Below are positions 58,631 through 64,000 of a DNA stretch of 64,000 bases, in pieces. Location of the stretch: assembly GCF_900109615.1 (NCBI RefSeq), contig NZ_FOIX01000003.1, forward strand, positions 124,001-188,000. Reading direction: 5' to 3'. The translations under genes and the position numbers were made by a program. Source of the DNA: Kaistella antarctica (GTDB taxonomy: Bacteria > Bacteroidota > Bacteroidia > Flavobacteriales > Weeksellaceae). Positions within the stretch are counted from its first letter, which is position 1, and each line of letters begins with the position of its first letter. Under the pieces are notes generated by a model that saw only the letters and a list, made by a program, of their open reading frames with translations, was not told where the DNA came from and did not search any database.

Positions 58631-59344
58631 ATGAATCTAAAAGGAAAAAACGCCATCGTAACCGGTGGAGGCAGAGGACTGGGAAAAGCCGTGGCTTTAC
58701 TTCTAGCTAAAGAAGGCGTGAATATTGGCATTACTGGTAGAAATGAAGAAAATCTAAAGGCGACCGTGGCAGAATTGAAAGCGATAGGAGTTAAAGCTTC
58801 ATATGCCATCTTCAGCATGGACGAAGAATCTGCCGTACAAAAAGGAATTGCAGATTTAGCTAAGGATTTAAGTGGAGTAGATATCCTAATCAATAACGCC
58901 GGGATCGGTGACTTCGGAAGCATCGAAGAAATGCCGACGGAAACTTGGGAACAAGTCATTAAGACCAATCTTTTCGGGGTTTATTATGCGGCAAAAGCAG
59001 TCTATCCATTTTTAAAAGAAAAAGGAGCGGGAGACATTGTCAATGTAGCTTCAACAGCTGGTTTAAAAGGTGGACCCAATATGTCAGCATACGCAGCTTC
59101 GAAAGCGGCCGTCGTTTCTTTATCACAATCAATGATGGCGGAATGGAGAAAACAGAATATCCGCGTCATTACTTTAACGCCAAGTACCATCGCTTCTGAT
59201 ATGTCAATTCAAGGTGGCTTGACCGATGGAAATCCAGACACTGTACTTCAACCCGAAGATTTTGCAGAATGGGTGCGAGATATTTTAAAAATGAATAGAA
59301 GAGCGTTAATCGCCAACGGTTCCATCTTCTCCACAAATCCGTAA
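58631..59344 (+). CDS. Short-chain dehydrogenase/reductase (FabG-like)
   Basis: A 237-residue NAD(P)-dependent oxidoreductase. TGGGRGLGKAVA (cofactor loop), NNAGIG, the catalytic Ser in VASTAGLKGG and YAASKAAV (Tyr-x-x-x-Lys) are all present. Close to 3-oxoacyl-ACP reductases in sequence, but a single gene outside a fatty-acid cluster, so the substrate is uncertain. It has a promoter box and a good ribosome-binding site. The GDPD gene starts 11 bases after its stop. Confidence 0.93.
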   Translation: MNLKGKNAIVTGGGRGLGKAVALLLAKEGVNIGITGRNEENLKATVAELKAIGVKASYAIFSMDEESAVQKGIADLAKDLSGVDILINNAGIGDFGSIEEMPTETWEQVIKTNLFGVYYAAKAVYPFLKEKGAGDIVNVASTAGLKGGPNMSAYAASKAAVVSLSQSMMAEWRKQNIRVITLTPSTIASDMSIQGGLTDGNPDTVLQPEDFAEWVRDILKMNRRALIANGSIFSTNP

Positions 59345-59355
59345 CTGAAATTCCT

Positions 59356-60147
59356 GTGAAATACTCGAGAAAAATTAATTTTCTTTTAAGAGCAACAAAA
59401 GTAGGTTTTGCCTGTTTTTGTTGCTTTTTATTTCAAATGTGTACTATGCAAGTAAAACCTCAACTCATCGCACACCGGGGATATTGGCAAACGAATCCTC
59501 CAACCGTACAAAATTCGATTCAAGCTTTAGATAATGCGCAAAATTTAAAGATTTATGGGACGGAGTTTGACGTTCAAATGTCGAAAGATGGCGTGTTGAT
59601 AATCAATCACGACGAGCATCATTTCGATATGGGAATTTCGGAAACCAATTTTGAGGAATTGATAAACCAAAAATTAAAAAATGGTGAGAATATTCCAACT
59701 TTGAAGGAATATTTAGAAAAAGGGAAGAAGAAACCATCTTTAAAACTCTTCGTAGAACTGAAACCAGCTAATTCCACAGAGAAGGAAAATGAGTTGGTCT
59801 ACAAAACAATTCAAACAGTTAAAGACCTGAACTTGGAATCACAGACCGAATTTATTTCTTTCAGTTTAAATATTTGTGAACGGATCAAAGAATTGGAACC
59901 AACATTTAAAGTTCACTATTTGAATGGAGATCTTTCTCCTTCAGAGATAAAAGCAAAAAAATTAGACGGTATAGATTATCATTATTCAGTTTTCCTGAAC
60001 AATCCGACTTGGATTTCTGAGGCAAAAACTTTTGGATTAAAAACCAATTCCTGGACGGTCAACGATGTTGAAACATTCGAAAAACTAACAAAGCAAGGTA
60101 TTGATTTTGTCACCACCGACATCCCAGATCAACTGAAAAGTAAATAG
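59356..60147 (+). CDS. Glycerophosphodiester phosphodiesterase, membrane-anchored or secreted
   Basis: A 263-residue TIM-barrel hydrolase: IAHRGYW with the catalytic His-Arg, YGTEFDVQMSKDGVLIINHD (metal-binding Glu/Asp and second His) and LFVELKP. A hydrophobic N-terminal segment (about 15-30, FACFCCFLFQMC) would anchor or export it; a lipobox is not convincing. It starts with GTG and follows the SDR by 11 bases, implying one transcript. It hydrolyses glycerophosphodiesters to glycerol-3-phosphate and an alcohol. Confidence 0.9.
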   Translation: MKYSRKINFLLRATKVGFACFCCFLFQMCTMQVKPQLIAHRGYWQTNPPTVQNSIQALDNAQNLKIYGTEFDVQMSKDGVLIINHDEHHFDMGISETNFEELINQKLKNGENIPTLKEYLEKGKKKPSLKLFVELKPANSTEKENELVYKTIQTVKDLNLESQTEFISFSLNICERIKELEPTFKVHYLNGDLSPSEIKAKKLDGIDYHYSVFLNNPTWISEAKTFGLKTNSWTVNDVETFEKLTKQGIDFVTTDIPDQLKSK

Positions 60148-60154
60148 AAAAGCT

Positions 60155-62278
60155 TCACAAAATCATACTCAACTGCACTCTTTTTCGATCTTCATCAACT
60201 TCTACAATTCTCACTTGAACGTGCTGATGCAGTTTCACCACTTCATTCACATCCGACACAAAACCTTCTTTGAGTTGCGAAATATGAACGAGGCCGCTTT
60301 CCTTAATTCCAACATCTACGAAACAACCAAAAGCCGTAATGTTATTCACGATTCCAGGTAGAATCATTCCGGGTTTTAAATTTTTAATGGATTTTACAGA
60401 AGGATCAAACTCAAATACTTTAGCCGATTTTCGTGGATCTAATCCCGGTTTTTCCAGCTCTTTTAAAATATCTTTGATTCCTAAAATACCGATTGTTTCG
60501 GTAATATAATTTTCTGGATTAATGGTTTTAATCTGTTCTTTATTGGCGATGAGGTTTTCTGTTTTCAGTTCCAAATCTTTCGCCATCTTTTCGACAATCG
60601 CATACGCTTCCGGATGAACCGCTGAATTATCTAAAGGATTTTTACCCTGCGTAATTCGAATAAAAGCTGCGGCTTGTTGATAGGCTTTTTCTCCCAACCG
60701 TGGCACTTTCTTTAATTGTTTACGATCTTCAAATGCTCCATTTTCAGCACGATAAGTCACGATGTTTTCCGCCATCTTTTCACCGATTCCAGACACATAA
60801 CTCAATAAAGATTTACTCGCCGTGTTCAAATTAATTCCGACTGAATTCACACATTTCATCACCGTAGAATCCAGTTCGTTTTTGAGTTGCGATTGATCGA
60901 CATCATGTTGATATTGTCCGACGCCAATGGACTTCGCATCAATCTTTACCAGTTCTGCCAACGGATCCGACAATCGTCGTCCGATTGAAATCGCGCCACG
61001 AACCGTCACATCAAAACTGGGAAATTCATCGCGCGCAATTTTACTCGCCGAATACACGGAAGCTCCAGCTTCTGAAACTACAAAAACCTGCGGTGGATTT
61101 TCAAATCCAATTTTTTTAATGAAAAATTCCGTTTCGCGACTGGCCGTTCCGTTCCCAATCGAAATTGCCTCAATTTGATAGGCATTGACCATCGACCGAA
61201 TTTTCTTCATCGCCATGCCCGCATCATTTTGAGGAGCGTGTGGGTAAATGGTTTCGTTGTGCAGTAAATCTCCTTTCTCATCCAGACAAACGATTTTGCA
61301 GCCGCTTTTAAATCCGGGATCAATGGCCAGAATTCTTTTCTCACCCAAAGGTGGCGCGAGTAAAAGTTGACGCAGATTTTCGGCGAAAATTTCAATGGCC
61401 TTTTGATCTGCTTTTTCTTTAGCTTCTTGCAATGCTTCGTTTGAAATGGCAGGCTCCAGCAACCTTTTATAACTGTTTTTAATAGCTAAAGAAATCTGAT
61501 CAGCGCATTCATTATTGGAAGTAATGAGGGCGTTTTCAATAAAGTCAAGTGCTTCTTCTTTATCGATTTCTATTTTTGTTTTTACAAAACCTTCTGTTTC
61601 TGCACGCAGCATCGCCAACAATCGGTGCGATGGAATTCTGTTCAAACTTTCTTCCCAGTCAAAATATTGTGAAAATTTCTGAGCGGCTGCTTCCTCCTTA
61701 TTAGCTTTGACCACTTTTGAAGTGATCAGCGCTTTTCTTTGAAATAACCGGCGAAGATTTTTCCGGACATACCCATTTTCATTAATCCATTCCGCCAAAA
61801 TATCGCGCGCACCTTGCAATGCTTCCTCTTCAGTAGAAACCTGATCGTTAAAATATCTGGATGCTAAATGCTGAAGATCTTGAATATTCTGACTCATGAT
61901 CATCTTTGCCAAAGGTTCTAAGCCTTTTTCTTTTGCGGCATCTGCTTTGGTCTTTCGCTTTTTCTTGTAAGGCAAGTACAAATCTTCCAACTCTTGAAGA
62001 TCAAAACTTTTTTCAATTTTTTGTCGCAAATCTGAAGATAGAGCTCCTTGGTCCTCAATTGTTTTTAAGATGCTTTCTTTTCGCTTTTTGATTTCTTCAA
62101 ACTGTTTATTCAATTTGAAAATAGCTTCAATTTGAACTTCATCAAGGTTTCCCGTGGCATCTTTTCGATATCTCGAAATAAAAGGAATGGTGCAGTCTTC
62201 CGCCAATAGTTTTAGCGTGGCAGTAATGCTTTGGTCGGAAATGTTGAGGGTTCTTTTAATAAAATCAGCGTGCGTCAT
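60155..62278 (-). CDS. tex: Tex-family RNA-binding transcription accessory protein
   Basis: A 707-residue protein of the normal Tex length: N-terminal helical region, a YqgF-like RNase H-like domain in the middle (ILAIDPGFKSGCKIVCLDEKG, ISIGNGTASRETEFF), a helix-hairpin-helix part (LLSYVSGIGEKMAENIVTYRAENG region) and a C-terminal S1 domain (PGIVNNITAFGCFVDVGIKESGLVHISQL, split here). Tex binds nucleic acids and affects transcription and stress tolerance in several bacteria. It is convergent with the GDPD gene with only a few bases between. Confidence 0.95.
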   Translation of the reverse strand: MTHADFIKRTLNISDQSITATLKLLAEDCTIPFISRYRKDATGNLDEVQIEAIFKLNKQFEEIKKRKESILKTIEDQGALSSDLRQKIEKSFDLQELEDLYLPYKKKRKTKADAAKEKGLEPLAKMIMSQNIQDLQHLASRYFNDQVSTEEEALQGARDILAEWINENGYVRKNLRRLFQRKALITSKVVKANKEEAAAQKFSQYFDWEESLNRIPSHRLLAMLRAETEGFVKTKIEIDKEEALDFIENALITSNNECADQISLAIKNSYKRLLEPAISNEALQEAKEKADQKAIEIFAENLRQLLLAPPLGEKRILAIDPGFKSGCKIVCLDEKGDLLHNETIYPHAPQNDAGMAMKKIRSMVNAYQIEAISIGNGTASRETEFFIKKIGFENPPQVFVVSEAGASVYSASKIARDEFPSFDVTVRGAISIGRRLSDPLAELVKIDAKSIGVGQYQHDVDQSQLKNELDSTVMKCVNSVGINLNTASKSLLSYVSGIGEKMAENIVTYRAENGAFEDRKQLKKVPRLGEKAYQQAAAFIRITQGKNPLDNSAVHPEAYAIVEKMAKDLELKTENLIANKEQIKTINPENYITETIGILGIKDILKELEKPGLDPRKSAKVFEFDPSVKSIKNLKPGMILPGIVNNITAFGCFVDVGIKESGLVHISQLKEGFVSDVNEVVKLHQHVQVRIVEVDEDRKRVQLSMIL

Positions 62279-62443
62279 AAAGCGTTTTTGGAAGCGCTAA
62301 AATAGAACTTTTAAGATTAAAAGAAGGGAGCTTTTCCTGAAAAGTCGTTGATGAAAACTCAGTAGAGTTCTTAGGAATTGACTTTAATGGTAATAAAATA
62401 CATTCGTCAAGGTTGAGAAATCTTAAGGTAAATTTCTCTTTCT

Positions 62444-63676
62444 TTAATTTGAAATCTGATCACGGCGGTTTTGAACTTTAATCGTCCACGAATCGAGTAA
62501 ATTCACATATTTGTTCTGATGATCTTGAATTTTCAACTGCTCCAACATATTTAAAAAAGTGGTCTGAATATAATCGTCGTCTTTTCCGTAGTTCCAAATC
62601 GGTTGCAGGCATTGTTCAAACAGCGTCGCAAAATCAGCGGAGGGAATTTGAATCACTTGGTCACCTTCCGCAGTAAAAATAAATTGAGGTAGTTGATTAT
62701 ACATTTTAAATTCAAAAAGAGCAAAGAGCGCATGCATGGATAAAACTGCAGTTCCTGGATCATTAATTCCCGGACTCAAAGCTTTCAATGCGATTTCTGC
62801 TAATTGCCGAAATCCGTATTCTGCATTTCGGTCAATCGGTTGACCCGTGAAAAAATCAGCACAATCTGCTATTTCTTTCGTTATTTCGGAATCAATTACT
62901 TCATCACTATATACTTTCATACATGGCGTTCCTTTTAAAATAAACTGTCCTTGCGGAAAAAGAAAGCTAATTTTAAATTGATGTTGATCTGCTAATTCCA
63001 GCAACTTTTTGTGATTAAAACCTTGAAAATAATCTGATTTCTGAGCTAATATTTGAACGGAATTTCGATTTTGCCAAGGATTTTCTTCCTGCTTTATTTC
63101 TTTAAAATCAGCTTCCATTGTTTTAAATGTTTGTTTACGAACGCGATCAATAACCGTTTCATATTTCACCGTTTGGGTGACATAATCTAAAAAATAAATA
63201 AATAAGAAAATATCGATAACGGTCAACAAAAGAAGCAGATAAATACTGAAAGCGGGCACATAAATCCCACTCGAAATATCCCGAATCGTACTCAATAAAA
63301 ATAAAGCATAGACAATGGTTCCGATATAAATCCCCAGAATTACTTGCTGAAACCGATTTTCAATCATGCTGTTCAGCACGCGATTGCTCATTTGCGATGC
63401 GGCCTGATTTAAGACAATCATCACCATTGAAAAACTGAAAACCGTAAGCGAAATAATAGCGCCCGCGACCGTTGAAATAATCGTTCGGGCTGTGCTTGCA
63501 TCTTTTAAACTTAACCAGCTGAGGTTTGATTTTATTTCTTTGCCGTAATCAGAAAAATCGAAAATTAACATTCCCCACGAAAGCACCAAAAATCCCACCG
63601 CGATAAGTGCCGGATAGAAAGCGATACTCTCAATCATTTTATGGTAATAAATTCTAAGCCACTTGCTGAAACTCAT
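62444..63676 (-). CDS. DUF2254-type membrane protein
   Basis: A 410-residue protein. Four N-terminal helices (about 18-40, 62-90, 110-130 and 140-160) are followed by a soluble C-terminal region (about 180-410) with the conserved RQLAEIALKALSPGINDPGTAVLSMHAL block that defines DUF2254. The function is unknown. It begins 10 bases after the stop of the MscS-type gene, so the two are probably co-transcribed; a link to ion or osmotic balance is inference. Confidence 0.9.
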   Translation of the reverse strand: MSFSKWLRIYYHKMIESIAFYPALIAVGFLVLSWGMLIFDFSDYGKEIKSNLSWLSLKDASTARTIISTVAGAIISLTVFSFSMVMIVLNQAASQMSNRVLNSMIENRFQQVILGIYIGTIVYALFLLSTIRDISSGIYVPAFSIYLLLLLTVIDIFLFIYFLDYVTQTVKYETVIDRVRKQTFKTMEADFKEIKQEENPWQNRNSVQILAQKSDYFQGFNHKKLLELADQHQFKISFLFPQGQFILKGTPCMKVYSDEVIDSEITKEIADCADFFTGQPIDRNAEYGFRQLAEIALKALSPGINDPGTAVLSMHALFALFEFKMYNQLPQFIFTAEGDQVIQIPSADFATLFEQCLQPIWNYGKDDDYIQTTFLNMLEQLKIQDHQNKYVNLLDSWTIKVQNRRDQISN

Positions 63677-63686
63677 TTGATGCTGT

Positions 63687-64000
63687 TTATGGGTTAAGAG
63701 GGAAATCGCTTTTCGTATTTAAAATATCAATCGGAAAAGGTTTGGCTGAATCGTACCATTTAATTTCCTGAATATCAGACGGAAGTGAAAAGCCTTCTTG
63801 CATCAACACTTCTTTGACCAGTCTGATGATTTCACTTTTAATTTCCAAAACTCCTTTTTTATAATCCAAGGTGTCGGCCCAGAAATAGGTGCGCAGATTG
63901 ACGGTACTTGTCGCCAATTCTTCTACTACTGTAAAAGGCTCTTTCTCTTTAATCATAGTCGCCGTCGGTTTAATAGTTTTAAAGATTAGCGAAATTGCTT
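63687..64000 (-). CDS. MscS-family mechanosensitive channel, C-terminal part only (cut by the right edge)
   Basis: The reading frame is open through the window end, so the visible start codon is internal. The readable sequence AISLIFKTIKPTATMIKEKE... and FTVVEELATSTVNLRTYFWAD, followed by KSEIIRLVKEVLMQEGFSLP, matches the beta-rich and alpha/beta cytoplasmic end of MscS-type channels. The membrane domain lies outside the window. Next gene on the transcript is the DUF2254 gene (10-base gap). Confidence 0.75.
   Translation of the reverse strand, partial: AISLIFKTIKPTATMIKEKEPFTVVEELATSTVNLRTYFWADTLDYKKGVLEIKSEIIRLVKEVLMQEGFSLPSDIQEIKWYDSAKPFPIDILNTKSDFPLNP

Overview
The window looks like a chromosomal segment of a flavobacterium, probably Weeksellaceae (Chryseobacterium/Kaistella type). 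The evidence is low GC, secreted proteins ending in type IX secretion (T9SS) sorting domains, repeated Bacteroidota -7 promoter boxes (TAnnTTTG), a separate 14-gene nuo cluster with a short NuoG, and Bacteroidota-restricted families (DUF5606-type, DUF349 repeats). Genus-level assignment is inference.

Region 1 (1-6.2 kb, minus strand) is a signalling operon: a REC-kinase protein, a 1193-residue CHASE3-GAF hybrid kinase with three receiver domains, a lone receiver, CheR, and the start of CheB, which runs off the left edge. Region 2 (6.3-11 kb) holds a secreted serine hydrolase, a SixA-like phosphatase, and the housekeeping genes ruvX-def-DUF5606 and mazG. Region 3 (11-20 kb, minus strand) contains a lipoprotein/membrane-protein pair and a drug-exporter operon, tetR-tolC-hlyD-ATPase-ATPase-(four-helix gene)-permease-permease. 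It resembles E. coli ybiH-ybhGFSR, but the tandem ATPase is split into two genes. Region 4 (20-35.3 kb, minus strand) holds a T9SS cargo gene and all 14 complex I genes, nuoA to nuoN, with an outer-membrane-like gene between nuoF and nuoG. Region 5 (35.3-42.9 kb) is housekeeping: a GNAT-like protein, a zinc peptidase, an IMPACT protein, ribD, a DUF349 protein and aroE.

Region 6 (42.9-50.3 kb) is a tandem array of four secreted endonuclease I paralogs with similar promoters and terminators. A decayed 1.39-kb IS3-family element sits between the second gene's stop codon and what looks like its original terminator. Region 7 (50.4-53.2 kb) contains a LolC/E-type permease, rbfA, methylmalonyl-CoA epimerase and a CAU-anticodon tRNA. 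Region 8 (53.3-55.3 kb) is an AT-rich two-gene unit directly after the tRNA: an HNH nuclease gene overlapping a methyltransferase-HIT fusion gene. This is the best candidate for an undescribed system. Region 9 (55.4-64 kb) holds an acidic protein, leucyl aminopeptidase, a small conserved protein, an SDR, a GDPD, Tex, a DUF2254 protein and the 3' part of an MscS-type channel gene cut by the right edge.

The spacers carry much repeat material: heptanucleotide (7-bp) arrays in many gaps, degenerate GCGCAAAG-type repeats, a 144-bp element bounded by 19-bp inverted repeats, a 20-bp perfect palindrome that interrupts a dispersed repeat, and a GC-rich element upstream of rbfA. No CRISPR array, rRNA or recognisable riboswitch was seen.
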